This document shows positions 34,529 to 43,225 of a DNA stretch of 64,000 bases, piece after piece. The notes under the pieces are model-generated. The model did not search any database, was not told the DNA's origin, and saw only the letters and a list, made by a program, of their open reading frames with translations. Within the stretch, counting starts at the first letter, position 1. Each line of letters opens with the position of its first letter. A program made the position numbers and the translations under genes. The DNA is from CBDHDJ01 sp965261645 (lineage in GTDB: Bacteria; Pseudomonadota; Alphaproteobacteria; SHVV01): NCBI GenBank assembly GCA_965261645.1, contig CBDHDJ010000003.1:1364001-1428000 (forward strand), given 5' to 3'.

Positions 34529-34795
34529 TTATGTATTGCTCAGGCGTCCCATTGCTTCGCGGGCGGTCACGACGGGAACGCCTTCGACCGTTCCGAGTGC
34601 AAGCTTGTGTTTCTTGTCACCAGAGACGATCAAGTCGGCTTGCCCGGCGATAGCCGTAGCCAAGATCGGGTTGTCCTTTGGATCGGGGGATAGATTCACA
34701 GCGGGCGGCTCGTCGAGGATGAGCGCGCGCGTGCCGATGTTTTCGACAATGGCCTTGGCTTCATCCGCGTCGAGAAACCTCTGCAGACTGTCGCT
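34529..34795 (-). pseudogene. PIN-domain toxin (PIN_3/VapC-like), C-terminal fragment
   Basis: The minus strand reads 'DADEAKAIVENIGTRALILD', 'LSPDPKDNPILATAIAGQAD', 'LIVSGDKKHKLALG' and 'VPVVTAREAMGRLSNT', then TAA. The D-x-K-D-N and L-x-S-G-D-K elements are the second half of the PIN ribonuclease active site. The first 45 or so residues, with the first catalytic aspartate, and any antitoxin gene are missing. Confidence 0.7.
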
Positions 34796-34870
34796 AACAC
34801 ACGATATGACCGGTCTATGTAACAGATGATCTGTCCGGTTTTAGATTTCCTCCAAATCTGGAGGAATCGG

Positions 34871-36140
34871 ATGCGCCGGACGGAGCAGTTGCAGGGACTG
34901 AGATTGATGAAGTTCGAGGATGTCTACGGACGTTGTTATCGGGGTGATTTGAGCTAGGCCGAGGCCTCGGAGATCCTGGGCATGTCGGAGCGGACGTTCC
35001 GGCGCTGGCGGGAGCGCTATGAGGCCGAGGGTACCGAGGGTTTGTACGACCGGCGCCTTGGGCGGGTCTCGGCGCGCCGAGACCCGGTGGACGAGGTGAT
35101 GCGGGTGCTGGAGCTGTTCGAGACGCGCTACCTGGACTTCACGGCCAAGCACTTCCACGAGAAGCTGGTCTGCGAGCATGGCTTCGGGCTGAGCTACAAC
35201 TGGCTTCGCCTGAGCTTCCAGGCGCACGGCAAGATCAAGCCGGCGCCCAGGCGCGGGGCGCACCGCCGGAAGCGGCCGCGCCGACCGGTGGTGGGGATGA
35301 TGCTGCACCAGGACGGCTCGAGCCACGAGTGGGTTGCGGGCCAGTGGTGGGATCTGATCGTGACCATGGACGATGCGACATCGGAGGTCTATTCGGGCTT
35401 CTTCGTTGCCGAGGAGGGCACGATGAGAACGTTCCGCGGGCTCGGCGAGGTGATCGCCGAAAACGGGCTGTTCTGCTCGCTCTACGCCGATCGGGCCTCG
35501 CACTACTGGCACACGCCCGAGGCAGGCGGCGGTGTGGACAAGGACAACCCGACCCAGGTCGGCCGGGCCTTGGCGCAGCTCGGCATCGAGTGATCGCGGC
35601 CTATTCGCCGCAGGCCCGGGGCCGCTCGAAGCGCATGTTCGGGACCTTGCAGAAGCGCCTGCCCCAGGAGCTGCGCCTCGCCGGGATCGCCACCATGGCC
35701 GAGGCCAATCGCTTTCTCGAGGAGCTCTTCTGGCCGGCGCACAACGCCTGCTTCGCCCGCCCGGCCGCGGACACCGGCTCGGCCTTCGTGGCTTTTGCCG
35801 GCACGCTCGAGGACATCCTCTGCGCCCAGGAGGACCGCGTCGTCGCGGGCGACAACACCGTGCGCTACAAGAACCGCACGCTGCAGATCCCGGCCGATCG
35901 ACACCGCCACCACTACGTCAAGGCGCAGGTCCGGGTGCACGAATATCCCGACGGCCACCTGGCCGTCTTCCACGGACCCAGGTGTCTGGCGCGCTACCGC
36001 GCCGACGGCGAAACCATCGACGACGACAGGCTCCAGGCCGCGTGCCCGCTTCGACGCGACCGAGCCAAACCACCACAACAGAAGCGGTCAATTCATATGG
36101 TACATAAAGCGGTCAACTCAGTTTGTTATCGACAGATTCT
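34871..36140 (+). pseudogene. ISNCY-type (helix-turn-helix plus rve) transposase with nonsense and frameshift
   Basis: It starts at ATG 34871 (MRRTEQLQGLRLMKFEDVYG) and meets TAG at 34955-34957 in 'RGDLS*AEASEILGMSERTF'. It continues in the same frame with 'RRWRERYEAEGTEGLYDRRL', 'HEWVAGQWWDLIVTMDDATS' (catalytic Asp) and 'FRGLGEVIAENGLFCSLYAD'. A missing G at about 35593 shifts the frame. The rest ('VIAAYSPQARGRSKRMFGTL', 'LQKRLPQELRLAGIATMAEA', 'RTLQIPADRHRHHYVKAQVR') is in the next frame. Dead copy. It runs up to a group II intron start near 36147. Confidence 0.85.
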
Positions 36141-36146
36141 TACTTG

Positions 36147-36415
36147 GTGCGCCAGGCGAATGGGTGAAGGGTAGCGGGTGAGAGCCCCGCGAAACGAAGG
36201 GAGTAGCCGACCGCGTTTCTCCGCGAGCCGTGCAGCGTTGGCCGTGAGGCTGAAGCTGAGGCGTCGGTAGCGGTGCATGCGGGCAGGGATATTGAGCGCA
36301 GAAAATCCGGTAGTCCGAAGCGCCGAGACGGTCAAGTACGTCAACGGCAACATCGCCTGCACCACAAGGCGGCGAGGTGCAGGGGAGCTCTTCGCGGCGT
36401 CTGAGACCCCATGCA
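36147..36415 (+). other. Group II intron 5' fragment (domain I region)
   Basis: It begins with GTGCG, the group II 5' consensus, followed by 'GGGTGAGAGCCCCGCG', 'AAACGAAGGGAGTAGCC' and 'TCCGGTAGTCCGAAGCGCCG'. These blocks are characteristic of domain I of bacterial group II introns by my recollection. It is cut at 36416 by 92-bp repeat E. No reverse transcriptase ORF or 3' end follows. Confidence 0.5.
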
Positions 36416-36506
36416 TGTTGTTCGGCGCGAAAATTTGACCCCCAGAATCAAGGGATCTCAAAGGGTTAGCGCGCCGATCGGCGTCGAACCTTCGCGCCGA
36501 ATAACA
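36416..36506 (-). repeat. 92-bp repeat, copy E (inverted orientation)
   Basis: On the minus strand it reads TGTTATTCGGCGCGAAGGTT ... GCGCGCCGAACAACA-type ends, with the inner TTCGACGCCGATCGGCG block and CTGGGGGTCAAATTTTC. The best-preserved inverted ends of the family. Confidence 0.85.
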
Positions 36507-36651
36507 ATCAACCACCAATCCCGCCCCCCATGTTCACTGCACCATGCTACCGAACCCGACTTTGGAGTCCCCCCATACATAGACATATCGACCCAACAGG
36601 CTAGAATTCGCGAGTATGAATTGCGTCATCGTTGGCACACGAAGTTCTTAA

Positions 36652-37937
36652 GGGCACCTCTAAAAATTCTCCTTTTTCGGGCGTCGTCGATTTAGAATCG
36701 GGTTGACGATTTGTTGATAGCGGGAGGCGTGGTTGATGGGTCAGATGGGGTTTTTCGATCTTGGGAACCGGTATACCGGTCTTGACGCCAAGAACGAGCC
36801 GCTTTTGAAGATCGATGGAGTGGTTCCGTGGGAAGACTTGCGCGCCCGTCTTGAGGCGGTGTGGCGGCGTGCGGACAAGGTGCGCAAATCGCGGGCGGGA
36901 CGCAAGCCGTGGGATGCGATTGTGATGTTCAAGACGATCATTCTGTGCGCGCTCTACAATCTCTCGGACGACCAAGTTGAGCATCAGATCCGTGACCGCC
37001 TGTCGTTCATGCGATTTCTGGGGTTGGGTCTAGAGGGCCGGGTTCCCGACGCCAAGACGGTGTGGCTGTACCGCGAACAGTTAACGCAAGCTGGCGTGAT
37101 CGAGGCTTTATTCGAGACGTTCGATGGCTACCTGAAGGATCAGGGCTATCTGGCGATGGGCGGCCAGATCATCGACGCCTCGATTGTGGCGGTACCCAAA
37201 CAGCGCAACAGCCGCGAGGAGAACGCGCGGATAAAGGCGGGCGAGACGCCGGCAGGCTGGGAGGACAAGCCGGCAAAGCGGCGCCAAAAGGATGTCGAGG
37301 CGCGGTGGACCAAGAAGCACGGCAAGAGCCATTACGGTTACAAGAACCATGTCAACGTGGACCGTCGGCACAAGCTGGTGCGGCGCTATCATGTGAGCGA
37401 CGCGGCGGAGCACGACAGCCAAGTCCTCGACGATATCCTGGATGGGGACAACACGGCTTTGGGTGTGTGGGCGGACAGCGCTTACCGCTCGGCGGAGATC
37501 GAGGCGTCGCTGAAGGAGAAGGGGTTGCGGAGCCGGATCCATCGCAAGGGCCGCCGCAACAAGCCGCTGAGCGAGCGCGAGAAGCAAGGCAACAAGACCC
37601 GTTCGTCGGTTCGGGTCCGCGTCGAGCATGTCTTCGGGGCCCAGAGCAACGACATGGGCGGGACGCTGGTGCGTAGTGTCGGGCTGGTGCGGGCGAAGGC
37701 GCGGATCGGGTTGAAGAACCTCGCCTACAACATGCGCCGCCTGGTCCAACTGGAGCGTCTCGCGGCGGCCGTGTGACGATACTCGGAGGAGAAGACCGCC
37801 TGGGGACGGTCTTGAAGCGGAAATAACTCAATTGGAGCGTGGAAGACCCCGAAAATCTCGGCTCCGGCATGGCTGGAGCTGGTGACAGCCTAGTTAAACA
37901 ATATCCTCCGACAACTCACCAATTCTTAGAGGTGCCC
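36652..37937 (+). mobile_element. IS5-family insertion sequence
   Basis: Inverted ends GGGCACCTCTAAAAATT (36652) and its near complement ending 37937. TTAA duplicated at 36648-36651 and 37938-37941 (4 bp). Length 1,286 bp, one intact transposase. Confidence 0.92.
36736..37776 (+). CDS. IS5-family transposase
   Basis: 346 residues from the ATG at 36736 (GGGAGG eight bases upstream). N-terminal DUF772-like 'GQMGFFDLGNRYTGLDAKNE', 'LSFMRFLGLGLEGRVPDAKT', first aspartate in 'LAMGGQIIDASIVAVPKQRN', second in 'ALGVWADSAYRSAEIEASLK', glutamate in 'SSVRVRVEHVFGAQSNDMGG', ending 'LKNLAYNMRRLVQLERLAAA'. Full length and uninterrupted. Confidence 0.92.
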   Translation: MGQMGFFDLGNRYTGLDAKNEPLLKIDGVVPWEDLRARLEAVWRRADKVRKSRAGRKPWDAIVMFKTIILCALYNLSDDQVEHQIRDRLSFMRFLGLGLEGRVPDAKTVWLYREQLTQAGVIEALFETFDGYLKDQGYLAMGGQIIDASIVAVPKQRNSREENARIKAGETPAGWEDKPAKRRQKDVEARWTKKHGKSHYGYKNHVNVDRRHKLVRRYHVSDAAEHDSQVLDDILDGDNTALGVWADSAYRSAEIEASLKEKGLRSRIHRKGRRNKPLSEREKQGNKTRSSVRVRVEHVFGAQSNDMGGTLVRSVGLVRAKARIGLKNLAYNMRRLVQLERLAAAV

Positions 37938-37963
37938 TTAACCCTTGTCGTGGATTGAAGACA

Positions 37964-38212
37964 ATGTTGGGGAGATGGGGCGCAAACTGGAAGAAAAACA
38001 AGGAACCGATTCCTGGTCAGCGATACCGCACAGCTGGACAGAATGCGATGGGCCAGTCTTCGCCGGTGATATGGGAACTGGAGAAGGTCATTCACGGTTC
38101 AGACGGGATTGAGTACGCACAGCTAATACAAACAAGCGATCGTGCGGAGACCAAACTTGTGTCACTGTCTGCTTTGTTCGACCCAACCGTTTACACGCCC
38201 GCTGACGCCTGA
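37964..38212 (+). CDS. Small hypothetical protein
   Basis: 82 residues from the ATG at 37964; an in-frame TTG at 37955 would add three. Segments 'PIPGQRYRTAGQNAMGQSSP', 'VIWELEKVIHGSDGIEYAQL' and 'LVSLSALFDPTVYTPADA' suggest a small all-beta domain of a type common in alphaproteobacterial accessory DNA. The start lies only 26 bases after the IS5 right end, so its promoter, or a longer N-terminus, may have been displaced by the insertion. Confidence 0.55.
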   Translation: MLGRWGANWKKNKEPIPGQRYRTAGQNAMGQSSPVIWELEKVIHGSDGIEYAQLIQTSDRAETKLVSLSALFDPTVYTPADA

Positions 38213-38466
38213 GCGCATCCTGACGCGCCGGTGCCTTAGCTTTCTACTTTCCCATCACCCCGCCCGCCCGTCACGTCAAGGCGACGACCCCTTTCGGCAC
38301 CCGAAATCCGGGCCGCGATCGACCGTCTCGACGCTCTTCGTCGAGGCCCCTCTTCGCGTGCCGCGCGTCGCGATGAGTCCGAGCCTGGCCGTGAGTCGGG
38401 CGGCGGAGGGATGTCCGGGAGGGCTTTCCCGCCGTTCGCAACCACGGACACGAAGGAGATGGCACG

Positions 38467-38727
38467 ATGCAGACGGTCAAGGCGTTTCGCGGCAATGCAC
38501 GCACATTCCTCACTCACATGTTCGGCCGCGGTCTCGATGACGACCGCTACATGATCGAGCGGTTCCGGTCGAAGGCCGACGGCGAGATCGTCTCCCTGAG
38601 CACCGTCCAACGGATGAGGCCCGAGCGCGACGAGATCATCGTCTGCACCGGCATCGCCATCACCGGTGGAATTCAATATTGGGGCGATCGCGCGATGGGC
38701 TTGCTGGTGAACGCCAAGTATCGCTGA
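38467..38727 (+). CDS. Small hypothetical protein
   Basis: 86 residues, with a strong AAGGAG ribosome site seven bases upstream of the ATG. 'KAFRGNARTFLTHMFGRGLD', 'VSLSTVQRMRPERDEIIVCT' and 'GGIQYWGDRAMGLLVNAKYR' show alternating strands. Cytoplasmic, unrecognised. It precedes the zinc-ribbon gene in the same direction by 81 bases. Confidence 0.6.
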   Translation: MQTVKAFRGNARTFLTHMFGRGLDDDRYMIERFRSKADGEIVSLSTVQRMRPERDEIIVCTGIAITGGIQYWGDRAMGLLVNAKYR

Positions 38728-38808
38728 GGTGCGATCCGCGTAGACGTCCGGCCAGGTTTCGCCGGCCGGACGCCCTTCATAAGGACCACAACCGCGGAAG
38801 GAAGGAAC

Positions 38809-39315
38809 ATGCCCTACAAGGATCCCGGGAAAGAACGCGCATGCGCCCGGCGGCGCTATGAACGCATTACCGCCGAGCGGGCCGCCCGCGGCATGTGTCC
38901 GAGGTGCGGCAAGGCGAAGCCAGTGCCCGATCGCACCTTGTGCCGTCCCTGCGGCGAGAAGCGGCGCAAGGCCGAGCGCGCGCGCCATGCAAATGCCAGG
39001 GCCGCTGGTTTGCTGTACGCCGGCAGAGATGCCAAACGGTGCCGCAGGAGCGCGAGTGACAGGAGCAAGCGGCGCGACCGGGCACGGAGGGAGGCTGGCC
39101 TGTGCACGCGTTGCGGCAAGCAACAGCCCGTTGAAGGCGGAACGGTGTGCGAACCCTGCCACGAGATGAGGCGTGAGAGCGAGCGGGAACAATATGCCGC
39201 GCGGCGTGCAGCTGGTCAGTGCGGCAGATGCGGTGCGACCGCCTCCGACGGCAGCGCGCGTTGCGAGTGGTGCGCCAGGAGCGCGGCCAAACCCTCAAGG
39301 AAGAAGGCGAAGAAC
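38809..39315 (+). pseudogene. Zinc-ribbon-repeat protein, 5' half (split by recombinase element)
   Basis: It starts at ATG 38809 (MPYKDPGKERACARRRYERI) with GGAAGGAAC upstream. It contains three CxxC-type ribbons in tandem ('GMCPRCGKAKPVPDRTLCRP', 'GLCTRCGKQQPVEGGTVCEP', 'GQCGRCGATASDGSARCEWC') separated by Arg-rich helices. At AAGAAC (39310-39315) the serine-recombinase element begins. Codons after this belong to the element although the frame stays open to 39567. The 3' half resumes at 42911. The Arg-rich ribbon architecture suggests nucleic-acid binding; inference only. Confidence 0.85.
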
Positions 39316-41612
39316 TATCCTCCATACTGCACCTCATTATTCTCAGCGACGGCAAGCCCGGGCATCGCATGTCGTTTTGAAAGCTCGCGTCTCGATTGTT
39401 TCGTCGGCGCGGGGTCGGGAATTTCGAACAGCCAATGGCCTCTATCGGAGCAGGCCCGTCCGCGCAGAAGCCCGACCTTGCACCATCTGTGGACGGTGTC
39501 GATCGAAACCCCGAGTTGCTCGGCAGCCTCGCGGGCCGTCAACAGCCCTCGGGCGCGGAGTTGCTGATAGCGGGACTTCGGCATTCGCAGTGAGAACTCC
39601 CGTCTCGGCTGTTTGGTCGGCGGGGGGTGAGCGGGGATATCGAACATGTGGATACCCCCGTCGGTGTAGACGTGTCCGCTCAGCAGTCCGACCTTCCGCC
39701 ATGCGTTGACTGTATCGGTCGAAACCCCGAGTCGCTTGGCCACCTCGCTGGTCGTCAACAACCCACGTTCGCGCAGCCGCTCACGGCGCGTCTTGAGGTC
39801 GTAGTTCTGTCGGACCGCCCTTACCAACATCGGGGTAAAGGCGTGCCCCCGTCCGCTTCGGTGTCCACGCTCGTTGAGGATCTCTGCGATCTCGCCATAG
39901 GTGTGGTCGTCCAACAGCCTGTCGACCTCGGCAACCACCTCGCCACTGGTCTCGTAGCGCTTACCGATAGGTGGAGCCGGCGTCCAGGTGAGCTGGCGGG
40001 TCGCGCCGCCGCGCAGACGCACCCCCAGGCTGCACGTAGCCTTGGTGATCGTCACGTCCTCGATCAGCAACCGCGCCATCCGCTTGCGCTCCCGGTGCGG
40101 CGTCGCCGGATCGTTCCACAAACGCGGAAAGTCGCTGGCCAGCGCCAGAATCCGTTGCCGTTCCCGTTCGTCCAATCCCTGGCCCGGTTCGGCACGGCCG
40201 CGCTCAAGCTCGTGCTGTGCCTCGTCCAGAGCTCGGAGCTTCGCGTTCCACTCCGCCTCCAGCACATCGGCGACCATCCGGTTGTCGGGATGGGCCTGCA
40301 TGAACCTCTGCCGCGCCAGGTTCGCTTCCTCGCGGGCGCGCTGCACGCGCTGAGCGCGCCACAGATCGGCCTCCCCGGCGCGCGCGGCGAGTTCATCCTG
40401 CACCTGCAACGCCAGGTCCAGCGTGAGCGGTGTCATCAGCTCCACCAGCAGTTCGCCGACCGCCCGGTCGATGGCGGCGCCGGAGATGTTCTGACACCCG
40501 GTGTCCGCTGTCTCGTACCTTGCACGATCCCCGCACGTGTAGTCGGGATACTTCTCGCCTTTGCGCGTGTGGTAGCGCACCCCCATGTTCCGCCCGCACA
40601 CGCCGCAGATAGCCAGGCCCTGCAGCAGCGCCGGCCCCTCGCGCGGGGGGCCGCGGCGCTGCGCGCCGTAGGATTGCGCATTGTCCCGGAGCTGGCGCTC
40701 ATTCTCCTCGAACCGCTCCCAGGTGATATAGCCCGGGTGCGCGTCGTGCAGCAGCACCGTCCATTCCTCACGTGCCACGCCTTTCAACTCGACACCGCCG
40801 CCGGGACGCCGACGGCAGCGGGTGCGTCCGTAGGCGAAAGCGCCCGCATATCGTGGGTTGTGCAGCACGTTCAGCACCCGCCCGGTCGTCAGCGGCTTCC
40901 AATACAGCTCGCCCTTCTGCCATCCGCCGGGAGGACGGTATGGAAACAGCAGATTCTCGTCGAGGAAGTGCTTCATTGTCGCGCGCGCCGCTCCCGTTCG
41001 GGTGAAGGTGTCGAACAGCAGCCGCAGGCTGTTTTGCACCTGCGGGTCGGGGTCGAGGACCACTTGGCTGAGCGGGTTGTAGACCAGCCCCACCGGCAGC
41101 GGAATCTTCAACTCCCCGCGCTTGGCCGCGTTCAGCACTCCGCCGCGCAGCCGGGCGCGCATCATGTGCAGCTCCGCCTCCGACATAGTCCCCTTGAGGC
41201 CGAGCAGGAGCCTGTCGTTGAAGTCGATGGGATCGTAGACGCCATCCTCGTCGAGGATCAGCGTCTCGCTCACGGCGCAGATCTCGAGCAACCGATGCCA
41301 GTCGGTGGAATTGCGCGCGAGACGACTGACCTCGAGCCCGAGCACGATCCCCGCCCGTCCCATGCCGACCTCGGCGACCAGGCGCCGGAATCCCTCGCGG
41401 TCGACGTCAGCGCCGGAGAGGCCGAGATCGCTATCGATCACGACGATACTCTCGGTCGGCCAGCCCAGCGCCACGGCCCGCTCGCGTAGCGCGTACTGGC
41501 GGCGCGTGCTCTCGCCATGGTCGAACACCTGGCGCAGGCTGGACTGACGCACGTACAGGTAGGCATCGCGGCTCAGGTGGTTCGCGGCAATCTTCTGATG
41601 GGCGGTGTTCAT
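39315..41612 (-). CDS. Large serine recombinase with two C-terminal MerR-like helix-turn-helix units
   Basis: 765 residues from ATG 41612, overlapping the upstream stop (ATGA). Resolvase domain about 15-150 ('AYLYVRQSSLRQVFDHGEST', catalytic serine in RQSS; 'IVLGLEVSRLARNSTDWHRL'). Recombinase domain with 'RPPGGWQKGELYWKPLTTGR'. Zinc ribbon 'AICGVCGRNMGVRYHTRKGE' with distal Cys. A coiled coil. Then two tandem helix-turn-helix units ('LLTTSEVAKRLGVSTDTVNA' and 'LLTAREAAEQLGVSIDTVHR'). It should catalyse integration and excision through Ser-DNA links. The stop TAG begins within the host AAGAAC border, so the last codons define the element end. Confidence 0.9.
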   Translation of the reverse strand: MNTAHQKIAANHLSRDAYLYVRQSSLRQVFDHGESTRRQYALRERAVALGWPTESIVVIDSDLGLSGADVDREGFRRLVAEVGMGRAGIVLGLEVSRLARNSTDWHRLLEICAVSETLILDEDGVYDPIDFNDRLLLGLKGTMSEAELHMMRARLRGGVLNAAKRGELKIPLPVGLVYNPLSQVVLDPDPQVQNSLRLLFDTFTRTGAARATMKHFLDENLLFPYRPPGGWQKGELYWKPLTTGRVLNVLHNPRYAGAFAYGRTRCRRRPGGGVELKGVAREEWTVLLHDAHPGYITWERFEENERQLRDNAQSYGAQRRGPPREGPALLQGLAICGVCGRNMGVRYHTRKGEKYPDYTCGDRARYETADTGCQNISGAAIDRAVGELLVELMTPLTLDLALQVQDELAARAGEADLWRAQRVQRAREEANLARQRFMQAHPDNRMVADVLEAEWNAKLRALDEAQHELERGRAEPGQGLDERERQRILALASDFPRLWNDPATPHRERKRMARLLIEDVTITKATCSLGVRLRGGATRQLTWTPAPPIGKRYETSGEVVAEVDRLLDDHTYGEIAEILNERGHRSGRGHAFTPMLVRAVRQNYDLKTRRERLRERGLLTTSEVAKRLGVSTDTVNAWRKVGLLSGHVYTDGGIHMFDIPAHPPPTKQPRREFSLRMPKSRYQQLRARGLLTAREAAEQLGVSIDTVHRWCKVGLLRGRACSDRGHWLFEIPDPAPTKQSRRELSKRHAMPGLAVAENNEVQYGG

Positions 41613-41911
41613 GCCGACTCCCTCATCATATGGACGTTTAGCATGGCCAACAGAATGTCGATCGCCGGTCCCTCGGTCTCGGCCGGCAGCGGCTCGGATG
41701 TACCGCCTCTGCACACGGTAGCCGCCGCGACGGGCAGCTCGGCGAAGGCGTGCAGCCAGGCCGCGACACCGCGCAGCGCCACCACGGCAAGTCCGTGACG
41801 GTCGTGGGCGACGCCGGGCTCGACGGCATGACGGCGCATCCGCTCGTAGCCCTGTCCGTAGGCGGAATGCCCCGCCGCGGCGAGCGCGGCGCATGGCGGG
41901 GGGCGCATCAT
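41609..41911 (-). CDS. Small protein of the recombinase element
   Basis: 100 residues from tandem ATGs at 41911/41908, overlapping the HTH gene stop and the recombinase start by 4 bp each. 'HGLAVVALRGVAAWLHAFAE' and 'GPAIDILLAMLNVHMMRESA' form hydrophobic helices. Unrecognised. Translational coupling on both sides implies a role with the recombinase, for example as a directionality or assembly factor (inference). Confidence 0.6.
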   Translation of the reverse strand: MMRPPPCAALAAAGHSAYGQGYERMRRHAVEPGVAHDRHGLAVVALRGVAAWLHAFAELPVAAATVCRGGTSEPLPAETEGPAIDILLAMLNVHMMRESA

Positions 41912-42369
41912 CGGCGTTTTTTTCCCCGCGTGAGGCCGCGGTCGATGCTGCGGCGATGGACCGAGATGCCGAAGCGGTCGCGCACGAGCTCGACCAGCTC
42001 GGCGGCGGTCAGCTCCGGCTGTTCGCGCTTCGCCGCCTGTAGCGCCTCGACCACCTCGTCGCTGAGCTTGTGGGGCCGGCGCGGTCCCGGCCGGTCCGGC
42101 AGCAATCCCGGCAGCCCGCCCGCCTCCCAGGCGCGTTGCGCCAGATACCAGGTAGGGCGCGAGACGCCGAAGCTCGCAGCGGCATGGCTCACCGGCACGC
42201 CGTCCTCGCGCACGCGGCGCAGCATCTCGTACTTGACCTGGAGCAGATCGCGCGGGTCGAAGAACGCGTTCGACAGGAACAGCTCGTCGCGCACCGTCTC
42301 CGCGTTCGGGTTCAGGCAGCCGTGCTCCTTGAGGGCTCGGGTCTTTGCATCGGCGGGACGTCTGGCCAT
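41908..42369 (-). CDS. Helix-turn-helix protein of the recombinase element
   Basis: 153 residues from ATG 42369 with GGAG nine bases upstream. An N-terminal helix-turn-helix ('VREDGVPVSHAAASFGVSRP', 'TWYLAQRAWEAGGLPGLLPD') resembles transposase-type HTH_29 domains. A second winged region follows ('PELTAAELVELVRDRFGISV', 'HRRSIDRGLTRGKKRR'). There is no catalytic DDE core. It probably binds element ends or the promoter in the AT-rich gap upstream (42370-42551). Confidence 0.75.
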   Translation of the reverse strand: MARRPADAKTRALKEHGCLNPNAETVRDELFLSNAFFDPRDLLQVKYEMLRRVREDGVPVSHAAASFGVSRPTWYLAQRAWEAGGLPGLLPDRPGPRRPHKLSDEVVEALQAAKREQPELTAAELVELVRDRFGISVHRRSIDRGLTRGKKRR

Positions 42370-42551
42370 CGCGCGGGCTCCATCGAGAAAGGAATGTAAA
42401 TTTATTTATGCACCTTACCGGCGCCGTATCAAGCCCCGCCTTCTCCTCTTTGATCGAAAATAGGCTGATATACCATACATATAAGCCAATCACCGCCATC
42501 TCTCCGGCCGCCGCGATACTCTGCTTTCGCCTTTGATGCGCAAAAATATTC

Positions 42552-42890
42552 TTACACATACGGCAAAATCTCCTTGACAGTCTCCGCTCCGCCGTCGCTC
42601 TCCCTCCCAGCGCGACCGTCTCCGTCCAGGCTGTCCAGCAATGCCGCCAATGCGAGCAGATCCGAGACACGGAACGCCGACCGGCCCGCCGCCACCCCCA
42701 CAAACGGATCCACCGCCGCAGCACTGGTAAAAGCCTGACGAATGCTGCGCAGCACCCCGTCATCACCCGTGTAATGGACCCATCCCACACCCTGCACCGA
42801 CCTGACCTCGACCAGCTCGAACTCGCGTCCGTGAAGAGGATGAAACAGGTGCGTCACACGGAAGTTGCGCCCCTCAACGCATCCAAGGGG
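42552..42890 (-). CDS. DUF5372-like protein of the recombinase element (start unclear)
   Basis: The characteristic segment 'NFRVTHLFHPLHGREFELVE' followed by 'GWVHYTGDDGVLRSIRQAFT' matches the small DUF5372 family that travels with serine recombinases and HTH genes. The C-terminal part ('FRVSDLLALAALLDSLDGDG') is helical. No ATG, GTG or TTG suits the conserved start inside the element. The open frame runs into the host zinc-ribbon gene, so the true start is uncertain or lost. Confidence 0.6.
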   Translation of the reverse strand, partial: PLGCVEGRNFRVTHLFHPLHGREFELVEVRSVQGVGWVHYTGDDGVLRSIRQAFTSAAAVDPFVGVAAGRSAFRVSDLLALAALLDSLDGDGRAGRESDGGAETVKEILPYV

Positions 42891-42910
42891 TGCAGTTGAA
42901 TCCTGTGTCC

Positions 42911-43225
42911 AAGAACGTCCGAGGCCGCCGGCGTTACGTCCGGCGCCGGGTGCGAGGGCTTTGCATAGATTGCGCCGCACCGTCCCAGGGCGCGGCCCGG
43001 TGCCCGGAGTGCGCCCGCCGCTCGTACCTGCGCTCCGACGAGCATCGCGGTCTGCCGATCCTGCCGCCTCGCTACACGGTCATCGAGATCGCGACAGGGG
43101 CTGATCACGGGACATGGGACTCCATTGCCGAAGTAGCGATGTGCCTGGCGTACGCCCGGTTGTCTCGTGAAGATGTGGAAGTGATTTCCGACCTTTCACC
43201 CATGGCGGCCCTGATCGGGTATTGA
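42911..43225 (+). pseudogene. Zinc-ribbon-repeat protein, 3' half
   Basis: From AAGAAC onward the frame reads 'VRGRRRYVRRRVRGLCIDCA', 'GAARCPECARRSYLRSDEHR', 'GLPILPPRYTVIEIATGADH' and 'SREDVEVISDLSPMAALIGY'. This is the fourth ribbon plus the C-terminal domain of the protein begun at 38809. It has no start of its own beyond the border. Joined to the 5' half at AAGAAC it is in frame. Confidence 0.85.

Larger units (their letters stand above)
39310..42916 (-). mobile_element. ~3.6-kb serine-recombinase element inserted in the zinc-ribbon gene
   Basis: The direct repeat AAGAAC lies at both borders (39310-39315 and 42911-42916). It is in frame with the host gene on each side, so precise loss of one repeat plus the interior restores a 271-residue ORF. 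CTGCACC occurs inverted near each end (from 39327, and as GGTGCAG near 42888). Cargo: DUF5372-like gene, HTH gene, 100-aa gene and large serine recombinase, all minus strand with 4-bp overlaps among the last three. Confidence 0.85.

Noticed and set aside
39316..39567. Tail of the zinc-ribbon ORF beyond AAGAAC
   Set aside because: It is antisense to the recombinase C-terminus. The true continuation of the protein lies at 42911.
41912..42790. Long minus-strand ORF upstream of the 100-aa gene
   Set aside because: It overlaps the HTH and DUF5372 genes in another frame and has shadow-like composition. Only its last 100 codons fit a coupled gene.
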